Source: Burkholderiales bacterium (GTDB lineage Bacteria > Pseudomonadota > Gammaproteobacteria > Burkholderiales > Burkholderiaceae_D). Taken from it: a DNA stretch of 64,000 nucleotides. Each line of letters starts with the position of its first letter. The stretch's first letter is position 1. The notes beneath the pieces are model-generated. The model ran no database searches. It was given only the letters and a program-made list of their open reading frames with translations, and had not been told where the DNA came from. The stretch spans positions 1 to 64,000 of the forward strand of contig JACOUL010000044.1 in NCBI GenBank assembly GCA_016177875.1. The letters are read 5' to 3'. Positions 25,383 to 36,256 of the stretch are shown here, piece by piece. A program made the position numbers and the translations under genes.

Positions 25383-26528
25383 TCAGCTCAGCCGCAAGCG
25401 CCAGAGCGACGTCACTTCGGCCGCGCGCGCAGCATGCAAGGGATCGGTCGCATCAGTCGCCTTAGGATGAGTCGGCCGCGCATCGATCCTGCCCGCGATC
25501 TGCAAGCCGGCTGCGGCAATCATGCCGAGCAATTCATCGCGCGTGCGCAAACCCAAATGCTCGGCAAAGTCGGACATGATCAGCCAAGCTTCGCCGCCTT
25601 CCGCCAAATGCGCCGGCAAGCCATTCAAATAGGCGTGCAGCATACGGCTGTCAGGATCGTAAATCGCATGCTCGATCGCTGAATTCGGGCGCACCGGCAG
25701 CCAGGGTGGATTGCAGACGATCAGAGGCGCGCGTCCTTGCGGGAAAAGATCGGCTTGCACCACCTCAACTTGCGTCTCCAAATCGAGCCGCGCCATGTTG
25801 TCGCGCGCGCAGGCTAGGGCACGCGCATCTTGGTCGGTCGCGATAATTTTTTTGACGCCGCGCTGAGCCAGCACCGCCGCCAGCACACCGGTGCCGGTGC
25901 CGATATCGAAAGCCGAGCTCTGCGCGCCGGCGGGCAAGGGCGCCTTTGCCACCAATTCGACATACTCGCCGCGCACCGGCGAAAACACGCCGTAATACGG
26001 ATGGATGCGCGCACCCAAGACGGGAATCTCCACGCCTTTCTTGCGCCATTCATGCGCGCCGATCAAACCCTGCAATTCGCGCAGCGATGCAACGAAGGCT
26101 TCGCTTTGTTCTCCGTACACTTCCACACACGCTCGCCGCACATCCGGCGCACGCCGCAGCGGTATACGCAAATCATGATCGAAGGGAATCAGCACCATGC
26201 CCAGCACGCGCGCGCGCTGCGCTTGCGCCTGCCGATGTAAATGAAATGCCTCCTGCGGTGAACTTGGAAGTTTGGCCGGTTTTTTTGCGCGGCGCGGCTT
26301 GCCGTCGATCCGGCGCGCCATGGCTTGCAGCAATTGGCGCGCATTGTGGAAGTCACCGCGCCACAAAAGCCCGGTGCCTTCACATGCCAATCGATATGCG
26401 GCATCAGCGCTCATGGTATCGTCGGCAACGACGACGCGCTTGGGCGGCGGGGCGCCGCTTTCGGAATGCCAGGCGGCGAAATGCGGTCCGTCCGGCTCGG
26501 TCCAGTGCAGTTGTGAAAGCTCGATCAT
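25383..26528 (-). CDS. Class I SAM-dependent methyltransferase, HemK/RlmG-like
   Basis: 381 residues started at MIELSQLHW; no clear Shine-Dalgarno. The C-terminal Rossmann domain has the SAM motif DIGTGTGVLAAVLAQ (~208), acidic ATDQD, and NPPWLP (~272), which marks amino- or exocyclic-N methylation of Gln/Asn or nucleobases. The N-terminal ~170 residues are a separate domain with a KPRRAKKPAK basic stretch, possibly for RNA or substrate binding. The substrate cannot be named. It is divergent from the binding-protein/kinase operon and convergent with the protease gene. Confidence 0.8.
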   Translation of the reverse strand: MIELSQLHWTEPDGPHFAAWHSESGAPPPKRVVVADDTMSADAAYRLACEGTGLLWRGDFHNARQLLQAMARRIDGKPRRAKKPAKLPSSPQEAFHLHRQAQAQRARVLGMVLIPFDHDLRIPLRRAPDVRRACVEVYGEQSEAFVASLRELQGLIGAHEWRKKGVEIPVLGARIHPYYGVFSPVRGEYVELVAKAPLPAGAQSSAFDIGTGTGVLAAVLAQRGVKKIIATDQDARALACARDNMARLDLETQVEVVQADLFPQGRAPLIVCNPPWLPVRPNSAIEHAIYDPDSRMLHAYLNGLPAHLAEGGEAWLIMSDFAEHLGLRTRDELLGMIAAAGLQIAGRIDARPTHPKATDATDPLHAARAAEVTSLWRLRLS

Positions 26529-26679
26529 GAAGCGAGGGGGACAAAGAAAGTCATAGTGTATACGCCTTGCCGCACAGTGGCAGGAAAGCGACCCTTTTGC
26601 CGCTTGGATATGCTTATAATGGGTTTTACCGAGCGCGGCAGACGCGGGAAGAAAAATACGAATCCAGGGAGAACACGCC

Positions 26680-27492
26680 ATGAAACAGCCGGTTGCGTCA
26701 AGCATCCTGTGCGGCCGTATTCAACGCCATGTCGGCACACTGTTTTTCGCATTGAGTTTGACGACGTCCGCTTGGGCGGCTCAGCCTTTGACGTTTTGCT
26801 TGGAGAAAGCCGACGTTCGCCCCTGGCGCACGCAAGAAGGCGGCGGCTTGAATATCGAACTGTTGAACCGCGCCGCCAAACAACTCCATCTCCAATTCAT
26901 TTATCAAGGCATGCCTTGGAAGCGCTGCTTAGCGCAATTGAAATCTAACGAAGTGCAAGGCGCGATCGGCGCCAGCTTTAAAGCCGAACGTTTGGAAATG
27001 GGCGTTTATCCGGGCGCGGCCAAACCGGATGCGAGCAAGCGTTTGAACTTCGACCGTTACGTGGTCATCCGTCGCCGCGACAGCAAAGTGAGCTGGGACG
27101 GCAAATCATTTCAACATCTCGACGGCCCGGTCGGCATTCAACTCGGCTATTCCATCGGCGACCATTTGAAGAGTCTAGGCGTGCCGGTGGACGATGGCTC
27201 GCAGCGGCCGAACGAACTCTTGCTCAAACTCATCGCCGGCCGCATTCCCGCAGCCGCAATGCTCGACGGCGAAGCCTCTACCTCGCTTAACAATGATCCG
27301 AAACTGCTCGCGCAAGTCGAAGTATTGCCGACGCCCTTGACCGAAAAACCGTACTTCCTCATGTTGTCGCACGCCTTCGTCAAATCGCAGCCGCAACTTG
27401 CCCAGAATATCTGGAACGCGATTCAGGACGTGCGCAATTCGGCGGCTTATCAAAAGCTGGAACGCGAAGCGATGAACGGAGCAGGCAAGTAA
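26680..27492 (+). CDS. Periplasmic solute-binding protein (PBP2-like)
   Basis: A 270-residue preprotein with signal peptide ending SAWAA (~34). The mature part fits a type 2 periplasmic binding fold: [34 protein letters not shown], then [15 protein letters not shown], as in amino-acid-type binding proteins. No ABC permease or ATPase is nearby. The next gene, 13 bp on, is a hybrid histidine kinase, so it more likely presents a ligand to that kinase than feeds a transporter. Confidence 0.85.
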   Translation: MKQPVASSILCGRIQRHVGTLFFALSLTTSAWAAQPLTFCLEKADVRPWRTQEGGGLNIELLNRAAKQLHLQFIYQGMPWKRCLAQLKSNEVQGAIGASFKAERLEMGVYPGAAKPDASKRLNFDRYVVIRRRDSKVSWDGKSFQHLDGPVGIQLGYSIGDHLKSLGVPVDDGSQRPNELLLKLIAGRIPAAAMLDGEASTSLNNDPKLLAQVEVLPTPLTEKPYFLMLSHAFVKSQPQLAQNIWNAIQDVRNSAAYQKLEREAMNGAGK

Positions 27493-27505
27493 ACATGGAC
27501 GCCGC

Positions 27506-30500
27506 ATGACGGGAATATTTCAATTCTTGTTGAGGAAGTGGCGGGGCGATTTTCTGTTCCGTTTGTATGTAAGCGTGGTGCTGGTGGTGCTCTCCATCTC
27601 GGCTTTGGACACCGGTTTCTCGCTGTATTCCCTGCGCGTCGAAGCCGAAGGGCGCCTGAAAGGGCAGGTCACGCATCTGACCGAAGTGTTGGCGGATTCC
27701 CTGGCGCGCCCGCTATACGACATCAATACCGCTGCGGTACGAAGCGTGGTGGATGCCGTCGGCGCGACGCCCGATGTCGTCAGCTTGCGCGTCATCGACA
27801 CCGACGGCACGGTGGTGGCGGCGTCGGAATTGCCCCACACGCGATCCAGTCCCTTAATCACTGCTCAGCGCTACGTGCAATTTCAGAATGGTCCGACCTC
27901 TGTTGCAGTCGGCCGCGTCGAATTGGCTTTGTCGCGCCAAACCATCGATCGCGATTTGCGCAATCAAATCCTGCAAACCGTCGCCGTCAATCTCATGATG
28001 ATGCTGGCGATTATCGGTTCGATTTACATGGTGGCGCGTACGCTGTCGCGCCCGTTTGCCGATATTAAAAACGCTCTGGAAAAACTGGCGCAAGGCGAGA
28101 CTGCCATTAATCTGCCGAGCGTCAAGCGCGTCGATCAAATCGGTCAATTGGCCGAAGCGGTGTACAGCTTCCGCGATACGCTCACCAAGCTGCATGAAGC
28201 GGAGCTGGCATCGGCTGCGCTCTTAGCGGAAAGCAAGGAAAGCCAAAGACAAATCCTCGAGCTCAATGAAGACCTCGAAGAAAAAATTGCCGAACGCACG
28301 CGCGAGCTGACGCGCATGATGCATATGGCGGAAGCGGCCAACATCGCCAAGGGCGATTTCCTCGCCAACATGAGCCACGAAATCCGCACGCCGATGAATG
28401 CCATCATCGGCATGGCGTATCTGGCATTGCAAACCGAACTCAATCCCAAGCAACGCGACTACATCGGCAAGATCCATCGCGCGGCGATGTCGCTGCTGGG
28501 CATCATCAATGACATTCTGGATTTTTCCAAAATCGAAGCCGGCAAGCTGGATGTCGAAGCCGTGCCGTTTTCCATCGACGACGTGTTGACCAATCTAGCC
28601 GGCGTGACCAGTCAAAAAGCGGTCGACAAGCAATTGGAATACTTATTCCATGTGCCGCATGACATGCCGCATCATTTTGTGGGCGACCCCTTACGCTTGG
28701 GCCAAGTGCTGATCAACTTGGTCAATAATGCAATCAAGTTCACCGAAAAAGGCGAAGTGGAAGTCTCGTGCGCCATGCTGGAAAACGAAACGGACAAGGG
28801 CGAGGCGCGTTTGCGCTTCGCGGTGCGCGACACCGGCATCGGCATGACGCAAGAGCAAAAGGCACGCTTATTCCAGCCTTTCACGCAAGCCGATGGCTCC
28901 ACTTCGCGCAAATACGGCGGCACCGGCCTGGGACTGTCGATCTCGCAACGGCTGGTGGAATTAATGGGCGGCAGCATCGATCTTGAAACCGAAGCAGGCA
29001 AGGGAACGACTTTCTATTTCACCTTGACCTTACCGCTCGCGGAACAACCTTCCGCGGATATTGTGCCGGCGGCCTTGAACAATGCACGCGTGCTGGTGGT
29101 CGACGATAGCGCCTTTGCCTGCGCCGTGCTGGCTGAAGCTTTGCGCGTGCTGCCGGTGCGCGTCGACACCGCACGCAGCGCGCAGAACGCATTGCAAGCG
29201 ATACGTTCTGCGGAAAAAGCCGGCGATCCTTATCGCTTATTGCTGACCGATTGGCATATGCCCGAACAAGACGGCATCGCGCTGATCCGCGCGATTCGCA
29301 CCGACGCGAGCTTGGCGCATGTGCCCAAGACGGCCTTGGTCACCGCTTACGATCAAGAAGACGTGCAAAGCAAAGTGCTGGCGGCCGGCGGCGACGGCGT
29401 ATTGTTCAAGCCGATCAATCATTCCAATATCGTCGATTTGCTGGTTTCGCTATTCGCTCCGCAAGACAAGGCCATTCCGACGCGTAATGTTCAACATCAC
29501 CGCTTTGACGGCAAACGCGTATTGTTGGTGGAGGATAACGACGTCAATCAACAAATCGCGGTCGAATTGCTGGCCACGGTAGGGATACAAGCGGATATCG
29601 CCAACAACGGCCGCGAAGCCGTCGATAAACTTTTATCCGCCGGCCCCGACTACGCGCATCTGGTATTGATGGACCTGGAAATGCCGGAAATGGATGGACA
29701 TGCGGCGACCATCGCCATTCGCCGCGATGCGCGCTTCAAAAACGTGCCGATCGTCGCCATGACGGCGCACGCTCTGGCGGAAATCCGCGAACGCTGCCTC
29801 GAAGAAGGCATGCAAGATTACCTGACCAAGCCGATCAACCCGGAGCGCTTGTACGAGACTTTACATCGCTGGCTGGGCGGCACGACCGTGATGCTAGCGG
29901 CTTCGGCAAAAGCGTCGGCCGTCGCCATTCCCGCGCTGCAGACTATCGATACCGAGGCCGGGCTGACGCGCGTCGCCGGCAACGGCACGCTTTATATCGA
30001 TATGCTGGAGCGTTTTCGCGTCGGGCAGCGGGCAAGCCTAGCGTCCTTGCCCGGCGCATACTCGGCCATGTCGCGTGCCGAAGCGATTCGTCTGGCACAT
30101 ACTCTGCGCGGCTTGGCTGGCAATCTTGGCGCAGTGCGCGTTCAGCAAGCCGCGGAAAAACTCGAACTGTGCTTGGCCGCCAAAGAAAGCAGCCAAGAAA
30201 TGCGCGACAACTTGCTCTCCAAGCTGACGGAACAACTAAAGGCCGTGTTGGATGAATTGGACCGCGAACTTCCCGCAATGGCAGCGGCGAAAACCATTCG
30301 CACCTTGCAGGTTTCCGCTAACGAAGCGCTCGCGCGTTTAAGCGAACTACTGGTCGAAGGGAGCGGCGATGCGCCGGAATATTTTGCGCAAATACGCGCA
30401 GTGCTCATGCCTATACTCGAAGAATCCGAATTGGAGCGATTGGGGCACGCCGTTCGCGACTACGCTTACGATCAGGCACGGCTTATCCTTCAATCCATTC

Positions 30501-30514
30501 CTCGCAACGGGTAA
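27506..30514 (+). CDS. Hybrid sensor kinase with two receivers and an HPt domain
   Basis: 1002 residues. TM1 is at ~17-40, a ~125-residue periplasmic domain follows, then TM2 at ~165-187 and HAMP. HisKA has the phosphorylated His in [12 protein letters not shown] (~291) and the HATPase has NLVNNAIKF and GTGLGLSIS. Receiver 1 (~525-645) has Asp in LLTDWHMP. Receiver 2 (~670-790) has Asp in LVLMDLEMP. HPt has His in [11 protein letters not shown] (~864). All phosphotransfer residues are present, so this is a complete BarA/EvgS-style relay lacking only the final regulator, which is not encoded nearby. Co-transcribed with the upstream binding protein. Confidence 0.92.
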   Translation: MTGIFQFLLRKWRGDFLFRLYVSVVLVVLSISALDTGFSLYSLRVEAEGRLKGQVTHLTEVLADSLARPLYDINTAAVRSVVDAVGATPDVVSLRVIDTDGTVVAASELPHTRSSPLITAQRYVQFQNGPTSVAVGRVELALSRQTIDRDLRNQILQTVAVNLMMMLAIIGSIYMVARTLSRPFADIKNALEKLAQGETAINLPSVKRVDQIGQLAEAVYSFRDTLTKLHEAELASAALLAESKESQRQILELNEDLEEKIAERTRELTRMMHMAEAANIAKGDFLANMSHEIRTPMNAIIGMAYLALQTELNPKQRDYIGKIHRAAMSLLGIINDILDFSKIEAGKLDVEAVPFSIDDVLTNLAGVTSQKAVDKQLEYLFHVPHDMPHHFVGDPLRLGQVLINLVNNAIKFTEKGEVEVSCAMLENETDKGEARLRFAVRDTGIGMTQEQKARLFQPFTQADGSTSRKYGGTGLGLSISQRLVELMGGSIDLETEAGKGTTFYFTLTLPLAEQPSADIVPAALNNARVLVVDDSAFACAVLAEALRVLPVRVDTARSAQNALQAIRSAEKAGDPYRLLLTDWHMPEQDGIALIRAIRTDASLAHVPKTALVTAYDQEDVQSKVLAAGGDGVLFKPINHSNIVDLLVSLFAPQDKAIPTRNVQHHRFDGKRVLLVEDNDVNQQIAVELLATVGIQADIANNGREAVDKLLSAGPDYAHLVLMDLEMPEMDGHAATIAIRRDARFKNVPIVAMTAHALAEIRERCLEEGMQDYLTKPINPERLYETLHRWLGGTTVMLAASAKASAVAIPALQTIDTEAGLTRVAGNGTLYIDMLERFRVGQRASLASLPGAYSAMSRAEAIRLAHTLRGLAGNLGAVRVQQAAEKLELCLAAKESSQEMRDNLLSKLTEQLKAVLDELDRELPAMAAAKTIRTLQVSANEALARLSELLVEGSGDAPEYFAQIRAVLMPILEESELERLGHAVRDYAYDQARLILQSIPRNG

Positions 30515-30593
30515 ACTAGGTAATCGTCATTAGTTTTTGCAACTTTTGGGGATTACTGTTGCCTAAATTCATTTCCTTCAATCAAACGCCGGA

Positions 30594-32960
30594 ATGCGCT
30601 TAATCAAACTCGTCCTCATCCTCTTGATCGCCTTTGCCGGCGTCGCGGTATTGACTGCCGCCTATGCATTGCTAATCGTCGTACCCAGTTTGCCCAAGCT
30701 CGACGCCTTGGTCGATTATCGTCCCAAGATCCCGCTGCGCGTATACACCGCGGATAACGTGATGATCGGCGAATTCGGCGAGGAGCGGCGCGACTTCGTG
30801 CCTATTAAGCAGATTCCGGAAGTGATGAAAAAAGCATTGCTGGATACGGAAGACGAGCGCTTTTACCGGCACAACGGCGTGGATTACGTCGGCGTGGCTC
30901 GCGCGCTTGTGTCCAACATCATTCATTTCGGCCACGGGCAAGGCGCGTCCACCATTACCATGCAAGTAGCGCGCAACTTTTTTTTGACGCGCGAAAAAAC
31001 CTACTCGCGCAAGCTCAATGAAATTATGCTTGCCTATCGCATCGAATCAGAGCTTTCCAAGGATCAGATCCTGGAGCTCTATATGAATCAAATTTATCTG
31101 GGCGAGCGCGCATTCGGATTTGCCACCGCGGCGCGTACGTATTTCAACAAACCGATCCATGAATTGACGATCGCCGAAGCCGCCATGCTGGCAGGCTTGC
31201 CAAAGGCGCCTTCCACCATTAATCCGGTTGCCAATCCCAAGCTCGCTAAGCAACGTCAGCTCCACGTGTTGAAACGCATGCGCACGCTCGGCCATATCAG
31301 CTCCGAACAATACGCTCAAGCAGCGGAAGAAAAACTCGACGTGCGCGGCTACTCGAAACGCATCACCACGCACGCCGAATACGCGGCGGAAATGGTGCGC
31401 AAGTTTATGGTCTCCCAATACAAAGAGGAAGCGTATTCGCGCGGCTTCAATGTTTACACTACCTTGGTCAAGACCGATCAGGATGCGGCATACGAAGCGG
31501 TTCGGCGCGGCGTGCTCGACTATGACCGCCGTCACGGCTACCGCGGATCGGAAGGTCATATCAACTTGCCGGACGATGAAAGCGAGCGCGATCAACTCAT
31601 CGCCGAGACCTTGCAAAAGCATCCGGATAGCGACGAACTGCGCGCCGCAGTGGTGTTGTCGGCTTCGAACAAAATTGTGCGCGCGCAATTCAGATCGGGT
31701 GAAGAAATCGACATCAACGGCGAGGGCTTGCGTTTCGCCGCCGGACATATAGCGCGCGGAGAAAACGGCATTCGCAAAGGCGCGGTGATTCGCGTGGTGC
31801 GCGACGCCAAAAAGAAATGGACGATCTCGCAATTGCCGCAAGTCTCGGCTTCGCTCGTTGCATTGAATGCGCATGACGGCTCCTTCCGTGCACTGGTGGG
31901 CGGATTTGATTTTGCGCTGAACCAGTTCGACCATGTCTCGCAAGCGTGGCGCCAACCCGGCTCGACCATCAAACCATTTATTTATTCGGCGGCACTCGAA
32001 AAAGGCTTCGCTCCAGGCAGTCTCGTCAACGACGCCCCCTTGGTGATCGAAGCGTCCGACAACGGCGCCCCGGCCTGGGATCCGCAAAACGACAACGGCA
32101 GCTACGATGGCCCGATCACGATGCGAACCGGATTGAAACGTTCCAAGAATTTAGTATCGATCCGCCTCCTGCGCGCGATCACGCCCAGCTATGCGCAAGA
32201 CTATCTGACGCGCTTCGGATTCGATGCCGCCAAGCACCCCGTCAATCTCACGCTCACGCTCGGCACAGGCTCGGTCACGCCGCTGCAAATGGCCGGCGCC
32301 TATGCGGTATTCGCCAACGGCGGCTACCATCATCAACCTTATCTCATTGCAAAAGTCACCGATGCGCGCGGCAATGTGCTGGCGCAAAAGCCGGAAGACG
32401 GTTCCCAGGAAACCTTTCGCGTCATCGACCCGCGCAATGCCTTCATCATGGATAGCATGATGCGCGACGTCACGCACTCGGGCACCGCCGCCGTCGCCGG
32501 ACAACGACTCGGACGCGCCGACATTGCCGGCAAGACCGGCACCACCAGCGATGCCATGGATGGCTGGTTCGCCGGTTACGGCAGCGATGTCGTTGCCGTG
32601 GCATGGATGGGTTACGATCAACCGCAATCGCTCGGCGGACGCGAATTCGGCAGCACGCTGGCGCTGCCGATTTGGATCGACTACATGCGCACGGCGTTGC
32701 GCGGCAAACCGGACACCGGCAGGCCGGCGCCTGCGGGCTTAGTGCAAGTCGATGGCGATTGGGCGTATCAAGAATACGCCGATCGCGGGACGATTAAATC
32801 GCTCGGGGTGGAAGAAGCAAGCAATCCGGGCGATGCGATTCGGGGTTTATGGAATCGCTTGTTCGGCAATTCTCCGGCCGAGCAACTCGCCCCTCCGCCC
32901 GGTACGCCGCGAACGCGCAATCGTTCCACCGAACCTAATATACAATCGCTGCCCGGTTAG
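30594..32960 (+). CDS. mrcA: Penicillin-binding protein 1A (bifunctional)
   Basis: A 788-residue class A PBP. N-terminal TM at 4-28. The glycosyltransferase domain has EDERFYRHNGVD and GASTITMQVARN. The transpeptidase has STIK (Ser ~457), the SKN triad in KRSKNLVSIR and KTGTT (~647). It polymerises and crosslinks peptidoglycan. The C-terminus after ~760 is a short Pro-rich tail. It begins 79 bp after the hybrid kinase; that gap contains GTAATC/GATTAC arms but no T-run, so linkage to the kinase operon is open. Confidence 0.95.
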   Translation: MRLIKLVLILLIAFAGVAVLTAAYALLIVVPSLPKLDALVDYRPKIPLRVYTADNVMIGEFGEERRDFVPIKQIPEVMKKALLDTEDERFYRHNGVDYVGVARALVSNIIHFGHGQGASTITMQVARNFFLTREKTYSRKLNEIMLAYRIESELSKDQILELYMNQIYLGERAFGFATAARTYFNKPIHELTIAEAAMLAGLPKAPSTINPVANPKLAKQRQLHVLKRMRTLGHISSEQYAQAAEEKLDVRGYSKRITTHAEYAAEMVRKFMVSQYKEEAYSRGFNVYTTLVKTDQDAAYEAVRRGVLDYDRRHGYRGSEGHINLPDDESERDQLIAETLQKHPDSDELRAAVVLSASNKIVRAQFRSGEEIDINGEGLRFAAGHIARGENGIRKGAVIRVVRDAKKKWTISQLPQVSASLVALNAHDGSFRALVGGFDFALNQFDHVSQAWRQPGSTIKPFIYSAALEKGFAPGSLVNDAPLVIEASDNGAPAWDPQNDNGSYDGPITMRTGLKRSKNLVSIRLLRAITPSYAQDYLTRFGFDAAKHPVNLTLTLGTGSVTPLQMAGAYAVFANGGYHHQPYLIAKVTDARGNVLAQKPEDGSQETFRVIDPRNAFIMDSMMRDVTHSGTAAVAGQRLGRADIAGKTGTTSDAMDGWFAGYGSDVVAVAWMGYDQPQSLGGREFGSTLALPIWIDYMRTALRGKPDTGRPAPAGLVQVDGDWAYQEYADRGTIKSLGVEEASNPGDAIRGLWNRLFGNSPAEQLAPPPGTPRTRNRSTEPNIQSLPG

Positions 32961-32979
32961 GGGTCGCGCAGGAATAAGG

Positions 32980-34401
32980 TTAATTCGGCGCTGCGGTGAA
33001 TACTTTAAAGAATTGCTTCGCCACGTGGACTTCAGCAGCTATCAGAGGATCGTCGCCAGCGCTGCCGACCAACAGCATCGTCACACCGGCGTCGCGCAAC
33101 GTGCTCAGCGCCGCCCTGCCGCTCCAGCGTGCGGCGAGCCGCGTAGAGGCCAGGTTTTCCTCGGCCAATAGCGTGGGATGACAGTTAAAAAAACGTGCAA
33201 GCGGAATATTGCGCTCCGCTGCCAGCAGCACCATCGTGTTATTGCCGATCTTGCTATGCTGCTGCGGATAACTCACGATCAGAAAATCGCTTTGAATAGC
33301 AGCGGCACTTTCGATCGCGCGCCGCACCAGGTCCGCGGCCTGTCCTTCCGCTTCGTGCGCCGCCCAAATTTCTTGCTCGGAAAATCCCGGTATCGAAGGG
33401 AGGACCAAACATGCCTTGCCTTCTTCGCCCTGGTAGTAAGAAAAGGCGAATTGCGTATCGCCGCTTAAGACATGTTGACGGATTTGTTCCGCGCGCGCAG
33501 CATCACGTTCAGACTTGAGCTGCATTTCTTTGTTGGCGAGCGTAATCGAATAGAACTTGCGGGCGTTATCAAGGCTGCCTTCCGCACTGGCGCGCATAGC
33601 CGCTTCCAGCAAGGGCTTAGCGGCATCACCGTCCATCCCGTAAATGGAAATGCCGACTAAAGCGCGCAAGCGTATCAAGTTGCCCTTGTGCTCGAACGGC
33701 GCGGACACGCGCGCGGCAATACGCTTGATCACTGCCAATGCCTGATCGAGATGAGAAACATTGTTGAGCATGACCGCGAATTGGCCATTCTCCAAATTGG
33801 CCGCCAAATCGTTGCCGCGCAGCGCGTAGCAAATGCGCACGGCGATGTCGCCGATCATGCTGCTATAGACCACCGGCTCGGACTCGAAGTTGATCAAATC
33901 CGGCATATACATGGCGACGATCACGCTTAAGCGGTCGTCTCTGCGCGCGCGCGAAAAAGTGGTATCGGCCAAATCGAGAAAGCCGACTGAAGTCAGCAAG
34001 CCGCTGCGGTCATCCTTGAAGGCTGTGTTAATCAGGCGTTTTTCGACGATGGCCAAATCGGATGCATCGCGAAACACCAACTGACCGTCAGCGGCACCGT
34101 CGCTTATCCAGCGCGTATCGGCAATGAAGACATCGCGTCGCGAAATATTGGTGGCCGGATCGATGCGCTGCCGCCAAAAGTGAAAACGCGCCTGCGCTTG
34201 GCTGGCGACGATGCCATCCGCTTCGGGAGAGATCTGGTTTAACGCAACCCCGGCGATATTGTCAGACATGCCGAGCAGCTTTTTTGCAGCTTCATTCGCC
34301 CACGTCACGCGACCGTTGCGCACGATGACCACACCGTCGAAGAGACGGCCGAGAAATTCGGCGGAGACTTCCAAATCGGGCGAGAGCGAAGGGGCGTTCA
34401 T
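32980..34401 (-). CDS. PAS plus degenerate GGDEF protein with unknown C-terminal domain
   Basis: 473 residues, no membrane segment. A PAS-like domain lies at ~10-125 (VVIVRNGRVTWANEAAKKLLGM). A GGDEF-fold domain lies at ~130-290 in which the signature GGDEF is replaced by ENGQF (ENGQFAVML), so it should not make c-di-GMP. A helical linker follows. The last ~150 residues (IWAAHEAEGQAADLVRRAIE...FNCHPTLLAEENLASTRLAARW) match no EAL or HD-GYP motif and are not recognised. Likely a signalling or regulatory protein. Convergent with mrcA (19 bp apart). Confidence 0.75.
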   Translation of the reverse strand: MNAPSLSPDLEVSAEFLGRLFDGVVIVRNGRVTWANEAAKKLLGMSDNIAGVALNQISPEADGIVASQAQARFHFWRQRIDPATNISRRDVFIADTRWISDGAADGQLVFRDASDLAIVEKRLINTAFKDDRSGLLTSVGFLDLADTTFSRARRDDRLSVIVAMYMPDLINFESEPVVYSSMIGDIAVRICYALRGNDLAANLENGQFAVMLNNVSHLDQALAVIKRIAARVSAPFEHKGNLIRLRALVGISIYGMDGDAAKPLLEAAMRASAEGSLDNARKFYSITLANKEMQLKSERDAARAEQIRQHVLSGDTQFAFSYYQGEEGKACLVLPSIPGFSEQEIWAAHEAEGQAADLVRRAIESAAAIQSDFLIVSYPQQHSKIGNNTMVLLAAERNIPLARFFNCHPTLLAEENLASTRLAARWSGRAALSTLRDAGVTMLLVGSAGDDPLIAAEVHVAKQFFKVFTAAPN

Positions 34402-34500
34402 GTCATCAGGCCGTGTGTTCTTTATGGTCCGGCAATGTCTCTTCAGTGCGCCGAGATTGGCGTGATCGGTATTGTAAACGATCCCGATCCACCGCCCGTC

Positions 34501-35217
34501 TTATGGCGCGGGATCCCGGACTTCGCGGACGTAGAGTTCAACGACTCGTGCCTGATAGAGACACCCCGAAGATCCGCTAACGAAACAGGCTCCATTATCT
34601 ACTTCTCCAAACTTGCGCAAACGGACAAGGTTGGCTACGCAATTGCCTTGTGGCGGCCACGTTCCGGGGAAAGGGCTATCGCCGCATCTCGACACGCCAG
34701 TATTTATAAGATTGTAAGGCACCCCATTTTCGCGGCATTGACGAGTAGGCGCGGTCCTTGGCCAGACTGCACCTATGACATCCTGAGTCGGCCCATTCAT
34801 TGTGCAATAGTGCGTAATCGGCGTGGGTAACGCCGGAACAATAGTAGTCCCATCGTCCAAGGGCAAATCAACATAGCCAGAAAGCGTGCCCGTTGTACTA
34901 CCGGCGGTACTAGGCTTAAATTCTCCAAAACCAACATACCAGCGATCTTGTACAGTCGCCCAAGTCGGACCTGGCTGTCCATTTTGAAATGCAAGTATTT
35001 TTTTAGCAGGATCGGAAACGTTATCTGCATGCACCAGCTTAAATAACCATAACCCTAACTTACTTTGAACCGGACAGCTGTCTTTCTTCTGCGGGCAAAA
35101 TACGTAGGCAGCAGCGCTTCCCTTCGTGACAACCACCGTACCTTGGGCAGACGCCCATGCCGATGACAGAAGGCCGGCCAAAAATAGGCATATAGAAATA
35201 GCTCTTTTATTTGTCAT
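34501..35217 (-). CDS. Secreted protein with GSAAAYVF motif, last gene of the pilus operon
   Basis: 238 residues started at MTNKRAIS; GGATGGA lies upstream. A signal peptide ends WASAQ (~25). Just after it comes VVVTKGSAAAYVFCP, which closely echoes the same position in the protein encoded upstream (35264-36256). The mature part has seven Cys residues and no recognised domain. Its position at the end of the type IVb pilus gene set suggests a pilus-linked adhesin or surface protein; this is inference from context. Confidence 0.65.
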   Translation of the reverse strand: MTNKRAISICLFLAGLLSSAWASAQGTVVVTKGSAAAYVFCPQKKDSCPVQSKLGLWLFKLVHADNVSDPAKKILAFQNGQPGPTWATVQDRWYVGFGEFKPSTAGSTTGTLSGYVDLPLDDGTTIVPALPTPITHYCTMNGPTQDVIGAVWPRTAPTRQCRENGVPYNLINTGVSRCGDSPFPGTWPPQGNCVANLVRLRKFGEVDNGACFVSGSSGCLYQARVVELYVREVRDPAP

Positions 35218-35263
35218 GCGCGCATTCCATCCTATCTGCAAAATTCTTTATCGATCATTTAGG

Positions 35264-36256
35264 CTACGGAGTATATACAACGGTAAGCGTTGAGGCGCCT
35301 TTCGATATCCCGATGTAGTTGGTCGACGATTGGTCACTCGAAAAACGCAGCTTGATTTGCGTCTTGCCGGTTTTGTTGAGCGCGCTGATACCAGCCGCAC
35401 TGAAAGGTGCGGAAGCCTTTGTTCCGAAGGTGAACTTGTCGATCGTGGCTACCGCCGATGCCGTGGGCGCTTCCAACCAGTCGCCTGTTTCAATTCCGTC
35501 TGCACCGAAAGCTCCGGTCTTCATGTCGACCACTAAGGTATTCCCCGCCGGGTTTGCCCAAGGGTCGCCAAACATGGTGCTATAAGTCACTGTCACATAT
35601 GCCTGAGTGATGGTTGCACAGGTAGGAATGCCGGTTGTATCAAACGAGAGTACTGCGCGGTTGAACAAACCATCCGAGCCTCGTCCCATATACTGGATGG
35701 CTCCGTTTGAAGCAACAGCCGAACCGCCGGCGGCAGTTGCCTTGACATACCCCTCATCCGCACTGACGCTGGCGAACACCAACGGACTTGCAGCAGTTGT
35801 TCTGAAAGCGACTGTCGACACTGCCGCCTGCGCGTTGTTGCTGGTATCTTTGGCGACGAAGTGAAGGTAATAGTTGGTGGAAGCCGTTAAACCGGTGAGG
35901 CTCTTGGTGCTCGCCGTATTCGCGGTCATGGCCAGCTGCGTGCCGCTCTGCATCAAGTCCGTCACGGTCGGCGCGGTAGCCGAAGTCGACAATTGATAGT
36001 AGCCCGTCCCAGCTTCGTCGATGGTTGCCGACAGCGTCGCTGTCGTCGCAGCCACGCAAGAAACCGTGGGGGAGCCGCTTACGTTGTTGGGCGGCGTAGT
36101 ATCCAAGTTAGCGGCGGCGCGCGCCGGCTTGAAGACATATGCCGCTGCACTACCCGCCTTCAAAGTAACTTCAGCGGCAGCCGCATCGAGCGCAATGCTC
36201 AGCAGTCCCGTCCCAACCAAAAAAATTCGTTTGGACAGCATCGTCGCCTTCATCAA
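35264..36256 (-). CDS. Secreted Fn3-like/beta-domain protein with GSAAAYVF motif
   Basis: 330 residues. The signal peptide ends DAAAAE (~29), followed by VTLKAGSAAAYVFKP. A fibronectin-III-like segment covers ~50-155 (PPNNVSGSPTV...STNYYLHFVAKDTSNNAQ). A C-terminal ~170-residue beta region (NRAVLSFDTTGIPTCATITQAYVTVTYS) resembles the DNRLRE/carbohydrate-binding-type modules of surface proteins. Its stop-proximal ATG overlaps the minor prepilin stop, so it is coupled to the pilus operon. A pilus-associated adhesin is the best guess. Confidence 0.65.
   Translation of the reverse strand: MMKATMLSKRIFLVGTGLLSIALDAAAAEVTLKAGSAAAYVFKPARAAANLDTTPPNNVSGSPTVSCVAATTATLSATIDEAGTGYYQLSTSATAPTVTDLMQSGTQLAMTANTASTKSLTGLTASTNYYLHFVAKDTSNNAQAAVSTVAFRTTAASPLVFASVSADEGYVKATAAGGSAVASNGAIQYMGRGSDGLFNRAVLSFDTTGIPTCATITQAYVTVTYSTMFGDPWANPAGNTLVVDMKTGAFGADGIETGDWLEAPTASAVATIDKFTFGTKASAPFSAAGISALNKTGKTQIKLRFSSDQSSTNYIGISKGASTLTVVYTP

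Noticed and set aside
31047..32087. A 346-codon minus-strand frame opposite mrcA
   Set aside because: Antisense shadow; mrcA motifs in the forward frame are complete.
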